A DNA stretch of 12,997 nucleotides from Clostridiales bacterium (lineage in GTDB: Bacteria; Bacillota_A; Clostridia; Peptostreptococcales; Anaerovoracaceae): the NCBI GenBank assembly GCA_012510935.1, contig JAAZHB010000085.1, forward strand, positions 1 to 12,997, written 5' to 3'. The notes beneath the pieces were generated by a model that did not search any database, had not been told where the DNA came from, and saw only the letters and a list, made by a program, of their open reading frames with translations. Below, piece after piece: positions 6,434 through 12,997 of this stretch. The number at the start of each line of letters is the position of its first letter. The first letter of the stretch is position 1. The position numbers were made by a program, and so were the translations under genes.

Positions 6434-6462
6434 ATAATACACTCTGCTAAAGCACATGTCAA
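6434..6462 (-). promoter_or_regulatory. Strong sigma-A promoter of the ABC importer operon
   Basis: On the minus strand a perfect TTGACA (6457-6462) and a near-consensus TATTAT (6434-6439) are separated by exactly 17 nt. Initiation is expected near 6427, giving a leader of about 100 nt before the ATG at 6328. The spacer contains the inverted repeat TGCTTTAGCA, placed where an operator could act. Confidence 0.8.
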
Positions 6463-6488
6463 CAGATATTATTAAAATTTTTTCAAAG

Positions 6489-6513
6489 AAAAAAGCTGCC
6501 TCTAATAGCAGCT
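6489..6513 (-). terminator. Intrinsic terminator of the NSS transporter gene
   Basis: On the minus strand AGCTGC (6508-6513) pairs with GCAGCT (6494-6499) across an 8-nt loop, followed by six U and a further U-rich stretch. It lies about 50 nt past the transporter stop and just upstream of the ABC operon promoter, so it separates the two units. Confidence 0.8.
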
Positions 6514-6560
6514 CTCTTCTAGTAATTATGTGAATATTTTTTATATCGATACTATTCTTC

Positions 6561-7973
6561 CTACGAGAATAATCCCCATCCGAAGAAAGAATCTAGCTGT
6601 CCAACCAAGATTAACATACAGAATAATGGAGCTATAAATTTGAGGCAGAAAGTAAAGAACTTCTCTCCCTTAAAGGCTGAACTTGAAGATATCTCTTCCT
6701 GAATGTAGCCTTTTCTGAACCAGCCAAAGTAAATAACTGTCAAAAGTGCGCCTACTGGCATAAGTACTCCTTCTGCAAGAAGATCATATCCATCGAGCCA
6801 GCACCACTTTCCAAACCACATTGGCAGATAAGTACCAAGTCCATCAAGAGCAACTGTTACTCCCATCACTGCTGTGATTGCGCCAAAGATAAGAGCATAT
6901 TTTATTCTCTTATTTCCCTTTCCTTTGTCCAAGTCTCCATCAATAAATGATGCAATAATAGCCTCAAGAACAGATATAGATGATGTTAATGCAGCTAAGA
7001 CTACTAGAGCATAGAACAAGAATCCGAATATTGCCCCTGCTGATCCCATGCTATTAAATACATTCTGTAGTGTCATGTATAGAAGACCAGGGCCAGCGCC
7101 TGGCTCCATACCAAAAGCAAATACTGCTGGCATGATAGCAAATGAAGCAAGTAGTGCTATCGCTGTATCAGCAAGAGGGATGATGATTCCATTTCTAGCA
7201 ATACTTACATCTTTATCCATGTAAGATCCAAATGTTACAAGAATTCCCATTGCTAGTGATAGTGAGAAGAATGCTTGTCCTCCAGCTGATGCTAGAACCT
7301 TAACCCATCCTGTACCCGCGAATGGCTCAAAATTTGGCTTAAGTATAAATGCTAGTCCCTCTGAAGCTCCTGGTAATGTGCAAGATCTAATGGCTGTAAT
7401 AATAAGAATTATGGTAAGCGCAGGCATAGCGAAAGTGTTGAACTTCTCGATTCCGCCCTTTATACCTCTTGCTACAATAAAAATTGTAACTCCGATAAAG
7501 ACTAAGGTATAAGCTACTGATTTGCCCTGATTAGTGAATAGTGCTGTGAAGTACTCGGCTCCCTCTACTCCTCCAACTCCCCAGCTTGCTCCAAAAATAT
7601 CGCCAAAATTTGCAATTGCATATTCTAGCGCATATCCACCAAGATAGCAGTAAAATCCTAGGATAAAGAACGGAGAAAGTGCTCCAAATACACCTACTAT
7701 TGTCATCTTTCCATTTGAGCATGCTTTATAAGCTGGAATGATTGATTTTCCTGTTCTGCGTCCTAACGCAAGCTCTGTCATTATTAGCGGATATCCAGCA
7801 ACTACAACTAGTACCAAATATACTAATAGAAATGCAAATCCTCCATTTGCGCCCATCTTAAACGGGAATGCCCAGAGATTACCCAGTCCTACTGCAGATC
7901 CAACTGCAGCAAAAAGAAAGCCTGCATTGCTCGTCCAGCTTTCTCTTCCATTGTTGTTATTCTTATTACTCAT
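6561..7973 (-). CDS. Sodium-dependent transporter, NSS/SNF family (LeuT/MhsT-like)
   Basis: A 470-residue membrane protein of the neurotransmitter:sodium symporter family, expected to import amino acids with Na+. Helix 1 has the typical broken sodium-site segment GSAVGLGNLW (25-34), with N32 equivalent to LeuT N27. NGGFAF and ELALGR follow in the expected order. About 11 helices are visible, as in the bacterial MhsT-like group, ending with a short hydrophobic tail. The family motif LWRFP here reads LWAFP: A35 stands where the extracellular-gate arginine normally sits. The partner aspartate of helix 10 appears kept in LDGYD. The ATG at 7973 has AAGGAG 9 nt upstream. The gene is monocistronic, with its own promoter (8081-8109), leader hairpin (8049-8071) and terminator (6489-6513). 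Substrate is not deducible; amino acid uptake is likely. Confidence 0.93.
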   Translation of the reverse strand: MSNKNNNNGRESWTSNAGFLFAAVGSAVGLGNLWAFPFKMGANGGFAFLLVYLVLVVVAGYPLIMTELALGRRTGKSIIPAYKACSNGKMTIVGVFGALSPFFILGFYCYLGGYALEYAIANFGDIFGASWGVGGVEGAEYFTALFTNQGKSVAYTLVFIGVTIFIVARGIKGGIEKFNTFAMPALTIILIITAIRSCTLPGASEGLAFILKPNFEPFAGTGWVKVLASAGGQAFFSLSLAMGILVTFGSYMDKDVSIARNGIIIPLADTAIALLASFAIMPAVFAFGMEPGAGPGLLYMTLQNVFNSMGSAGAIFGFLFYALVVLAALTSSISVLEAIIASFIDGDLDKGKGNKRIKYALIFGAITAVMGVTVALDGLGTYLPMWFGKWCWLDGYDLLAEGVLMPVGALLTVIYFGWFRKGYIQEEISSSSAFKGEKFFTFCLKFIAPLFCMLILVGQLDSFFGWGLFS

Positions 7974-8048
7974 TTCATCGATCTCCTTTATTTATATAAT
8001 TTCTATAAAAATATATTTCATCAAAGCCCTTGCACATTGTTCTTTGAT

Positions 8049-8071
8049 AAAAAAAACAGGACAACTGTCCT
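8049..8071 (-). terminator. Terminator-like hairpin in the 5' leader of the NSS transporter gene
   Basis: On the minus strand AGGACA (8066-8071) is complementary to TGTCCT (8058-8063) with two bases between, and after one G there are eight U (8049-8056). That is the layout of an intrinsic terminator. It lies only about 5-25 nt after the predicted start of the transporter transcript and about 75 nt before the coding region. It may act as an attenuator. The stem is short, so its strength is uncertain. Confidence 0.55.
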
Positions 8072-8080
8072 TGTTTCGAT

Positions 8081-8109
8081 ATTATATAATGAAAATTTAT
8101 TTTTTGCAA
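8081..8109 (-). promoter_or_regulatory. Sigma-A promoter of the NSS transporter gene
   Basis: On the minus strand TTGCAA (8104-8109) and a perfect TATAAT (8081-8086) are separated by 17 nt. The predicted start near 8075 leaves a leader of about 100 nt containing the hairpin at 8049-8071. No better promoter is seen closer to the gene. Confidence 0.7.
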
Positions 8110-8172
8110 TACTTGCACAAATATTTTTTTCTTTTTTGTGAAATAATCTAAATATTCACAATATTTACATAC

Positions 8173-8200
8173 TTGTATTATGAATTTTGTATGATATACT
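8173..8200 (+). promoter_or_regulatory. Putative promoter of the YbaK-type deacylase gene
   Basis: TTGTAT (8173-8178) and TATACT (8195-8200) are separated by 16 nt, with initiation expected near 8206. The leader before ATG 8268 would be about 60 nt. The region is very AT-rich, so alternative boxes exist. Confidence 0.5.
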
Positions 8201-8267
8201 TTTTTCATCAGAGATATTGTTTGTAATTTTAATGGGTTATGAATTTTTAATTGTGAAAGGATTTATT

Positions 8268-8753
8268 ATGTCGGTTGAAAGAGTTTGTAATTATTTTAGA
8301 CAATTCGGTTTGGATGACAAGGTTATGGAATTTGATGTTTCTAGTGCAACAGTAGATCTCGCCGCTGAAGCGGTTGGTGTTGAAGGAGCTCGCATATGCA
8401 AAACAATCTCATTTAAAAGAAAAGATGGAGGATGTACTCTTGTTCAGATGGCAGGCGATGCAAGAGTAGACAACAAGAAATATAAGGCGGTTTTCCACGA
8501 AAAAGGTTCTTTCCTAAGTCATGAGGAAGCTGTTGAATATACAGGCTATGTGGTTGGAGGTGTTTGCGCTTTTGATATTAATCGCGACGATGTACATATC
8601 TATTGCGATGAGTCGCTTCGTCGTTTTGACACTGTCTTCCCTGCTTGCGGCTCTAGCAATAGCGCCATTGAGCTAAGTTGTGATGATTTATACAAGTATT
8701 CTAAAGCTATTGAATGGATAGATGTAACTAAGCTACCAGAAGATACTAATTAA
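8268..8753 (+). CDS. YbaK/ProX-type aminoacyl-tRNA deacylase (tRNA editing)
   Basis: A 161-residue single-domain cytosolic protein of the YbaK/EbsC/ProX superfamily, which hydrolyses mischarged aminoacyl-tRNA in trans (for example Ala- or Cys-tRNA-Pro). Diagnostic segments are ARICKTISFK with the conserved lysine, LVQMAGDARVD followed by basic residues, the glycine-rich YVVGGVCAF, and FPACGSSNSAIELS near the end. Length is normal for a free-standing deacylase. The open frame reaches upstream to 8187, but ATG 8268 has AAAGGA 6 nt before it and gives the standard N-terminus; the upstream part would also overlap the proposed promoter. It is transcribed divergently from the NSS transporter gene and ends at a strong terminator facing recR. 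The superfamily is clear; which mischarged tRNA is cleared is not. Confidence 0.85.
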   Translation: MSVERVCNYFRQFGLDDKVMEFDVSSATVDLAAEAVGVEGARICKTISFKRKDGGCTLVQMAGDARVDNKKYKAVFHEKGSFLSHEEAVEYTGYVVGGVCAFDINRDDVHIYCDESLRRFDTVFPACGSSNSAIELSCDDLYKYSKAIEWIDVTKLPEDTN

Positions 8754-8774
8754 AGATTAATTTTCTCCTTTTGT

Positions 8775-8821
8775 AAAAATCAGAGGCCGATGCATTACTA
8801 AGCATCTTGCCTCTGATTTTT
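8775..8821. terminator. Bidirectional intrinsic terminator
   Basis: The 13-bp arms AAAAATCAGAGGC (8775-8787) and GCCTCTGATTTTT (8809-8821) are perfect complements. Inside them GATGC (8789-8793) pairs with GCATC (8802-8806). The A-run on one side and T-run on the other let it terminate both the plus-strand deacylase gene and the minus-strand recR operon, whose coding regions end at 8753 and 8832. Confidence 0.92.
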
Positions 8822-8831
8822 CTGTTAATAT

Positions 8832-9434
8832 CTAAATTTCTTGCCTGCCCTCAACCGCTTTCAAGAGCGTAACTTCATCTGCATATTCAAGGTCGCCTCC
8901 AACTGGAATTCCATGTGCGATTCTTGTCACTTTAATCCCTGTTGGTTTTAACAACCTACTTATATACATTGCTGTAGCTTCACCTTCAATATTAGGATTC
9001 GTTGCCACAATTATTTCTTCAACCTCTGAGTTACCTTGTAATCGTGTTATAAGCGACTTAAGATTAATATCATTAGGGCCTTTCCCTTCTGATGGAGATA
9101 TCGCGCCATGAAGAACATGATACAATCCATTGTACTCTCTAATCCTTTCAATGGCCATTACATCCTGAGGCGTTTCAACAACACAAATAATCTTGCGGTT
9201 TCTCTCTGAATCCTGACAAATCAAACAAGGGTCCTGGTCTGTTAAATTACCACAAACAGAGCAATACCTAAGGCTCCTCTTCGCATTAACAATTGCTTCA
9301 GCCAGCTGATTAGCCTCCTTGTCTGAAACTGACAAGATATGGTACGCAAGCCTCTGCGCTGTCTTATTGCCAATACCCGGAAGATGTGACAGTTCATTAA
9401 TAAGTCTAGTGAGCGCCCTTGGGTACCTATTCAT
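8832..9434 (-). CDS. recR: Recombination mediator protein RecR
   Basis: A 200-residue protein of the usual RecR length. It promotes RecA loading on SSB-coated single-stranded DNA together with RecO (and RecF) in gap repair and recombination. The order of elements is normal: an N-terminal helix-hairpin-helix ([16 protein letters not shown], 15-30), a four-cysteine zinc site C58, C61, C70, C73, and a Toprim domain starting near residue 81 with VVETPQD, followed by the [11 protein letters not shown] tail. The ATG shares its A with the ybaB stop (TAATG), so it is translated by coupling. This is the last gene of the ffs-dnaX-ybaB-recR unit and ends at the terminator at 8775-8821. All key residues are intact. 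Confidence 0.97.
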   Translation of the reverse strand: MNRYPRALTRLINELSHLPGIGNKTAQRLAYHILSVSDKEANQLAEAIVNAKRSLRYCSVCGNLTDQDPCLICQDSERNRKIICVVETPQDVMAIERIREYNGLYHVLHGAISPSEGKGPNDINLKSLITRLQGNSEVEEIIVATNPNIEGEATAMYISRLLKPTGIKVTRIAHGIPVGGDLEYADEVTLLKAVEGRQEI

Positions 9435-9802
9435 TAGAAGCCCAGTCCACCCATTCCGCCAAGATCTCCCAATCCTCCAGTTATCTTAGCCATCTCATCC
9501 TCGGCAAGCTTATCCATCTGTCTAATAGCCTCGTTAACAGCTGCCATGATAAGGTCTTGAAGCATATCAACCTCATCCGGTGATACAACCTCTTCATCTA
9601 TTACCAGCTTAGTTAATTCCTTCTTTCCATTTACTGTAACCTCTACAGCTCCACCGCCAGCAGTTGTAGTAAGTTCCTTCTTCTCAATTTCTGCTTGAGC
9701 CTTCTCCATCTCATTCTGCATTTGCATTGCCTGTCTTAGCTGCTTTTGCATATCTGGCTGCTTCTGCTTAGGAAGCTTGCCTGCCTTCATTCCTCTGCCC
9801 AT
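9434..9802 (-). CDS. ybaB: YbaB/EbfC family nucleoid-associated protein
   Basis: A 122-residue small DNA-binding protein of the YbaB/EbfC family, a dimer thought to organise the nucleoid. The charged helical N-terminal part (residues about 18-42, rich in Q, M, K and E) is followed by the conserved [21 protein letters not shown] core and [12 protein letters not shown]. The C-terminus is a flexible glycine-rich tail ([14 protein letters not shown]). An AAAGGAG site precedes the ATG. It sits 56 nt after dnaX and overlaps recR by one base; this dnaX-ybaB-recR order is widely conserved in bacteria. There is nothing unusual in the sequence. Confidence 0.95.
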   Translation of the reverse strand: MGRGMKAGKLPKQKQPDMQKQLRQAMQMQNEMEKAQAEIEKKELTTTAGGGAVEVTVNGKKELTKLVIDEEVVSPDEVDMLQDLIMAAVNEAIRQMDKLAEDEMAKITGGLGDLGGMGGLGF

Positions 9803-9858
9803 TTTTTCTCCTTTTCTTACATCGTATTGCTTATTTAATTCCGATAAAAATCTTCGTA

Positions 9859-11502
9859 TTATGTTATATCAACATCGCACCCTAGAAGTGTCTGTACATT
9901 ATCTGCCATCTCTTCAACATCGTCACCGTTAACTATCGCCTCTTTAGGCTCACCGATTTTAAAGGATACATATGTCATTTCCCCAAAAAAATCTTTCGCT
10001 ACACGAGAGATATCGTCCGCCGCATCCTGTACAAATGGTAGTTTTGCTTTTCTAATCATAACAACAAGTTCATTATTGTCATAGCTTATTGCTTGGCTAT
10101 TTCTATTAGCCAGCATTCCAATAGGCCTTGATATCTTCCCAACTTCTTCTGCAATCCGCTTCCACATGTCGGTTGCATCACCTGCATTAGTCGTTGCCAT
10201 CGCAAGCTTCCTATTAGCTTCCTCTGTATCAGCGTCTTGCTTAGGAACTTCGAATCTAAGTTCATTTGACGATACATCCTCAATAGCCTTCTCCTCGTGT
10301 ACCGGTATTGAATTCTTCTGCGGTGTAGACTTTTGTTCCGAAACTGAATTTTGCTTTAATGCATCAGTCTTCGGCGCGCTCGCTGTTCTTTTCTTAATTA
10401 TAGTTGGTTCATTATCTGAATCATTTGACATTAGCTTTACAGCAGCAGTTTCTAGCAAAATCCTGGGTCTGTCTGAATATCTCCCTAGATTAACAAACTC
10501 TGATAAAGTTTTGATTGCTCCCTCAATTGAGCTTGGTTCAATCGCCCTCGCTTGATCTTCGATTCTGGATACATTCTCTTTAGATAGTTTAAGTATCTTG
10601 TCAGCATCCTTCACATATCGGCATATCATGAGATTCCTATAATGCTCAAGCCAGTCTTTAATCACCTGCTTTGCATCTTTGCCCTCATTCATAATGTCAT
10701 CGATACTCGAAAGCGCATCTCCAATACGATTCTCTATAACCGCTTTAGTAAGCTCAAGGTAGAAGTCCTCGCCCGCACACGCTGTGTACTCAAGAACAAG
10801 CTTTCTATCAATCTGTGGGTCTCCAGCTGCCATGCACTGTTCCAGAAGACTCAAAGCATCTCTTACTGAACCATCTGACATCTTTGCAATCAGATAAAGC
10901 GCATCTTCTGTAATGTTAACGCCTCTCTTCGCACATATATTATTCATTCCTGTTGCAAGCTCAGCTTCAGATACTCTTCGAAAATTCAGCTGCATGCATC
11001 TTGATTTTATTGTCGCTTTGACTTTCTGAGGGTCTGTCGTTGCCAAGATGAACATTGCATACTCTGGCGGCTCCTCGAGAGTCTTAAGAAAAGCATTCTC
11101 CGCTGCAATAGACAGCATATGAACCTCATCAATAATAAAAACCTTATATTTGCCCACTGTTGGCGGATACTTAACTAAATCGATAATTGACCTCAAACTA
11201 TCAACTCCATTATTTGAAGCTGCATCTAGCTCAATGACATCAATAAATCTTCCTTCTCTTATAGCCTCGCAATTTGCGCATTTACCACATGGAAGTCCGT
11301 CCACCGGTTCAAGACAATTCAGTGCCTTCGCAAGAATTCTTGCTGTGCTTGTCTTTCCCGTACCATGTGTTCCTGTAAAAAGATACGCCTGTCCAACGGT
11401 TCCACTCTTGAGCTGATTCTGGAGGATTCTAACAATCTGCTTCTGTCCAATAATTTCATTAAATACTTCCGGCCTTTCAGCCCTATATAATGCTAATTGC
11501 AT
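9859..11502 (-). CDS. dnaX: DNA polymerase III subunit gamma/tau
   Basis: A 547-residue clamp-loader ATPase that loads the sliding clamp and, as tau, couples polymerase and helicase. The AAA+ module shows Walker A GTHGTGKTS (44-52), zinc-site cysteines C63, C72, C75 and C78, Walker B IIDEVHML (123-130), and a sensor-1/arginine-finger region ATTDPQK...SRC near residues 153-167. After the clamp-loader collar (to about residue 365) comes a Lys/Ser/Glu-rich linker (about 370-425) and a compact C-terminal domain. A GAGGAGGG ribosome binding site precedes ATG 11502. I saw no AAAAAAG-type slippery site, so a frameshift-made short gamma form is not evident. The gene begins about 30 nt after the U-run that ends the SRP RNA, with no separate promoter visible, so it probably depends on read-through from ffs. 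Confidence 0.97.
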   Translation of the reverse strand: MQLALYRAERPEVFNEIIGQKQIVRILQNQLKSGTVGQAYLFTGTHGTGKTSTARILAKALNCLEPVDGLPCGKCANCEAIREGRFIDVIELDAASNNGVDSLRSIIDLVKYPPTVGKYKVFIIDEVHMLSIAAENAFLKTLEEPPEYAMFILATTDPQKVKATIKSRCMQLNFRRVSEAELATGMNNICAKRGVNITEDALYLIAKMSDGSVRDALSLLEQCMAAGDPQIDRKLVLEYTACAGEDFYLELTKAVIENRIGDALSSIDDIMNEGKDAKQVIKDWLEHYRNLMICRYVKDADKILKLSKENVSRIEDQARAIEPSSIEGAIKTLSEFVNLGRYSDRPRILLETAAVKLMSNDSDNEPTIIKKRTASAPKTDALKQNSVSEQKSTPQKNSIPVHEEKAIEDVSSNELRFEVPKQDADTEEANRKLAMATTNAGDATDMWKRIAEEVGKISRPIGMLANRNSQAISYDNNELVVMIRKAKLPFVQDAADDISRVAKDFFGEMTYVSFKIGEPKEAIVNGDDVEEMADNVQTLLGCDVDIT

Positions 11503-11539
11503 ATTATAAATCCCTCCTCATTATTTCTTTCTAAAAAAA

Positions 11540-11682
11540 GTACCCTTAGGTGCCGTACAGTGCGTAGAGGCTTATCTGCGGCACATGATGCAAACCGCTT
11601 ATTGCTGCTTCCTCTCGGACCTGACAAGGTTCACGGCGCCACATTGCGCAGGACCCCTACGCACTGCACGTAATCTAAAGGC
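11540..11682 (-). ncRNA. ffs: Signal recognition particle RNA, small bacterial type
   Basis: The minus strand carries the conserved SRP core: GTGAACCTTGTCAGGTCC, the tetraloop GAGA (11613-11616), then GGAAGCAGCA, the Ffh-binding domain IV. The long helix closes by GTGCAGTGCGTAGG (11656-11669) pairing with CCTCTACGCACTGTAC (11555-11570). Beyond it, CCTTTAG (11675-11681) pairs with CTAAGGG (11543-11549), one G-U included. The ends are then followed by seven U (11533-11539), which serve as its terminator. A promoter lies at 11689-11717. The 143-nt span is the predicted primary transcript; the mature RNA may be shorter. The RNA forms SRP with Ffh for co-translational membrane targeting. GAGA replaces the usual GGAA loop. 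Its place before dnaX is typical of many Bacillota. Confidence 0.93.
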
Positions 11683-11688
11683 TTAAAT

Positions 11689-11717
11689 ATTATATCATTA
11701 CAAAGGGCATTTCACAA
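11689..11717 (-). promoter_or_regulatory. Promoter of the SRP RNA / dnaX unit
   Basis: On the minus strand TTGTGA (11712-11717) and a perfect TATAAT (11689-11694) are separated by 17 nt. The predicted start at about 11682 coincides with the first base of the terminal helix of the SRP RNA. This is the only convincing promoter seen upstream of dnaX. Confidence 0.8.
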
Positions 11718-11805
11718 CACCCTTGGCTATTTCGATACTCCCTAAACTAGATATTTTTTTAAAAAGCCACGATGTCTCTCGCCTCACTCTAAAATAATTT
11801 CCTAT

Positions 11806-11830
11806 AAAAAAGCGGAGCCGCAGCTCCGCT
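11806..11830 (-). terminator. Intrinsic terminator of the rpoA-rplQ operon
   Basis: On the minus strand AGCGGAGC (11823-11830) and GCTCCGCT (11811-11818) form a perfect 8-bp GC-rich stem with a 4-nt loop, followed by a run of U (11806-11810 and onward). It lies about 16 nt after the rplQ stop and closes the ribosomal protein/RNA polymerase operon. Confidence 0.93.
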
Positions 11831-11846
11831 AATTAATGTTTGTTGC

Positions 11847-12188
11847 CTATACTAGCTCTAGGAAAACTGCTTCTGCATTATCTCCCTGTCTAGGTCCTAG
11901 CTTAAGAATTCTTGTGTAACCACCATTACGCTCTGCGTATGATGGAGCAATCTCCTCAAACAGCTTTGTTACAACATCCTCATCGAAAACAACCTCTAGT
12001 ACCTGTCTTCTTGCATGAAGATCTCCACGCTTTCCAAGTGTAATCATTTTCTCAGCAATTCTGCCAGCTTCCTTAGCTCTGCATTCTGTTGTTGTAATTC
12101 TGCCTTCTCTAAGGAGATCAGTTACCAGGTTTCTCAGCATGGATTTTCTGTGTGCAGTGTTTCTGCCCAGCTTTCTGTAACCCTTCAT
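11847..12188 (-). CDS. rplQ: Large ribosomal subunit protein bL17
   Basis: A 113-residue ribosomal protein of normal L17 length. The signature start [20 protein letters not shown], the [23 protein letters not shown] helix and the [17 protein letters not shown]-terminal strand are all typical. The protein binds 23S rRNA in the large subunit. The frame also allows a TTG one codon upstream (12191), but ATG 12188 with AAAGGAG before it is the natural start. It follows rpoA by 17 nt and is the last gene of the operon, as in most bacteria, with the terminator immediately downstream. Confidence 0.97.
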   Translation of the reverse strand: MKGYRKLGRNTAHRKSMLRNLVTDLLREGRITTTECRAKEAGRIAEKMITLGKRGDLHARRQVLEVVFDEDVVTKLFEEIAPSYAERNGGYTRILKLGPRQGDNAEAVFLELV

Positions 12189-12205
12189 CAATCTACTCCT
12201 TTCGA

Positions 12206-12997
12206 CTATTCATCAATTGGCTTTAGGGAAAGTCCTAGTTCTGCCAACTTGTTCTTAACCTCCACCAGCGACTTCATTCCAAGATTACGAACCATCATCA
12301 TGTCATCTTCTGTACGCTGTGTAAGTTCTTCAACTGTATTGATTCCAGCTCTTTTCAGGCAGTTAAAAGAACGAACTGATAGTTCAAGTTCCTCAATTGC
12401 CATAACCAAAGCTTTCTCCTTACGATCTTCATCCTTTTCAATCATGAACTTCATTTCTCCGACATCTTCGCCGAGTCCAATGAATAATTCCAGGTGCTCT
12501 TGAATAATCTTCGCACCAATTGACATACCCTCAGCAGGTTCAATTGAACCATCTGTCCAAATCTCTAGGATTAGCCTGTCATAATCTGTAACCTGTCCGA
12601 CTCTAGTATTCTCAATGCTGAAGTTTACCTTCTTAACAGGTGTGAATATTGAGTCTACTGGAATTGTTGCAATTGAAGAATTGTCGTTCTTATTCTGATC
12701 TGCAGGAACATATCCCTTTCCAGTTACAATATTCATATCCATAACAAGTGTTGCATTATCTGCAAGTGTTGCGATATGAAGATCAGGGTTGAAAATTTCT
12801 GTATCTGCGTCACAAATAATATCAGCTGCAGTAACTTCCTTAGGTCCAACAGCGTTAATGATTGCACGCTTATCCTCGTCGCCGTCAATCTTAACGGCAA
12901 GTCTCTTGAGGTTCAGAATGATCTCTGTAACATCTTCCTTAACGCCAGGAATTGTTGAAAATTCGTGAAGAATTCCATCAATCTTGACACTACTTAT
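12206..12997 (-). CDS. rpoA: RNA polymerase alpha subunit, C-terminal 263 residues (5' end outside window)
   Basis: The frame is open to the right edge, so about the first 50 residues of a protein of roughly 315 are missing. The visible part starts with [18 protein letters not shown], a hallmark of the alpha N-terminal dimerisation domain. It continues through [11 protein letters not shown] and the GYVPAD and [12 protein letters not shown] segments. After a linker (about [15 protein letters not shown]) comes the C-terminal DNA- and activator-binding domain, with [24 protein letters not shown] and the helix-hairpin-helix [14 protein letters not shown]. The ATG at 12742 is an internal methionine, not the start. 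It is followed by rplQ after 17 nt. No defects are visible. Confidence 0.97.
   Translation of the reverse strand: MSSVKIDGILHEFSTIPGVKEDVTEIILNLKRLAVKIDGDEDKRAIINAVGPKEVTAADIICDADTEIFNPDLHIATLADNATLVMDMNIVTGKGYVPADQNKNDNSSIATIPVDSIFTPVKKVNFSIENTRVGQVTDYDRLILEIWTDGSIEPAEGMSIGAKIIQEHLELFIGLGEDVGEMKFMIEKDEDRKEKALVMAIEELELSVRSFNCLKRAGINTVEELTQRTEDDMMMVRNLGMKSLVEVKNKLAELGLSLKPIDE

Noticed and set aside
7964..7985. Mini reading frame ATG-AAA-TGA overlapping the NSS transporter start
   Set aside because: Two codons long; the ribosome binding site is at a good 9-nt distance from the real ATG, so no regulatory role is needed.
8187..8267. N-terminal extension of the YbaK-type protein to 8187
   Set aside because: It overlaps the proposed -10 element, lacks a ribosome binding site and resembles no part of the family.
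9859..11502. Programmed frameshift in dnaX producing a gamma form
   Set aside because: No AAAAAAG-type slippery heptamer with a downstream stem was seen; the T7 run near 9987-9993 is in the C-terminal coding part and would not make a gamma-like product.
11571..11610. tRNA-like segment between rplQ and dnaX
   Set aside because: No cloverleaf or TTC-type loop fits; the segment is one side of the SRP RNA helix.
12743..12997. Reading rpoA as a complete short gene starting at 12742
   Set aside because: The same frame continues uninterrupted to the window edge with clear alpha N-terminal domain sequence, so it is a normal gene cut by the boundary.

Overview
The window is about 13 kb of AT-rich, gene-dense chromosome from a low-GC Gram-positive anaerobe, most likely a member of the Clostridia (Bacillota). 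The evidence is the purine-rich AGGAGG-type ribosome binding sites, the small SRP RNA gene directly upstream of dnaX-ybaB-recR, the end of the ribosomal/RNA polymerase alpha operon (rpoA-rplQ) beside it, and the Firmicutes-type lipoprotein and transporter families. A relative of Mogibacterium/Eubacterium is my guess from general protein character and is not proven. I see no phage, insertion sequence, CRISPR array or tRNA, and no base-composition break that suggests recent transfer.

Layout from left to right. (1) Positions 1-973, minus strand: a short-chain dehydrogenase/reductase (FabG-like), followed by the cut-off start of a CCA-adding tRNA nucleotidyltransferase. (2) Positions 1042-1116: a compact divergent promoter region in which plus- and minus-strand -10 boxes overlap, with a 20-bp-spaced direct repeat beside it. 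(3) Positions 1205-3849, plus strand: YitT-type membrane protein, YlmH (S4-domain ribosome-associated protein, 4-nt overlap) and a CDF metal transporter with a manganese-type metal site. (4) Positions 3998-6328, minus strand: a polar amino-acid-type ABC importer (binding lipoprotein, permease, ATPase), with a consensus promoter, a repeat-bearing leader and an intercistronic hairpin. (5) Positions 6561-7973, minus strand: a sodium-coupled NSS-family transporter with its own promoter and terminator; its leader contains an early terminator-like hairpin. (6) Positions 8268-8753, plus strand: a YbaK/ProX-type aminoacyl-tRNA deacylase, ending at a strong bidirectional terminator. (7) Positions 8832-11682, minus strand: SRP RNA (ffs)-dnaX-ybaB-recR. 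(8) Positions 11806-12997, minus strand: rplQ and most of rpoA, with the operon terminator.

Functionally this is core information processing (rpoA, rplQ, SRP RNA, clamp-loader subunit, RecR repair, CCA addition, tRNA editing, ribosome-associated YlmH) interleaved with transport (two amino-acid-type uptake systems and a metal exporter). I found no clearly new multi-gene system. The observations most worth a second look are regulatory or residue-level: the symmetrical divergent promoter, the leader hairpin with a U8 tract in front of the NSS transporter gene, the loss of the ligand-carboxylate arginine in the binding lipoprotein, the loss of the gating arginine in the NSS transporter, the GAGA tetraloop in the SRP RNA, and the iterated 8-bp leader repeat of the ABC operon.
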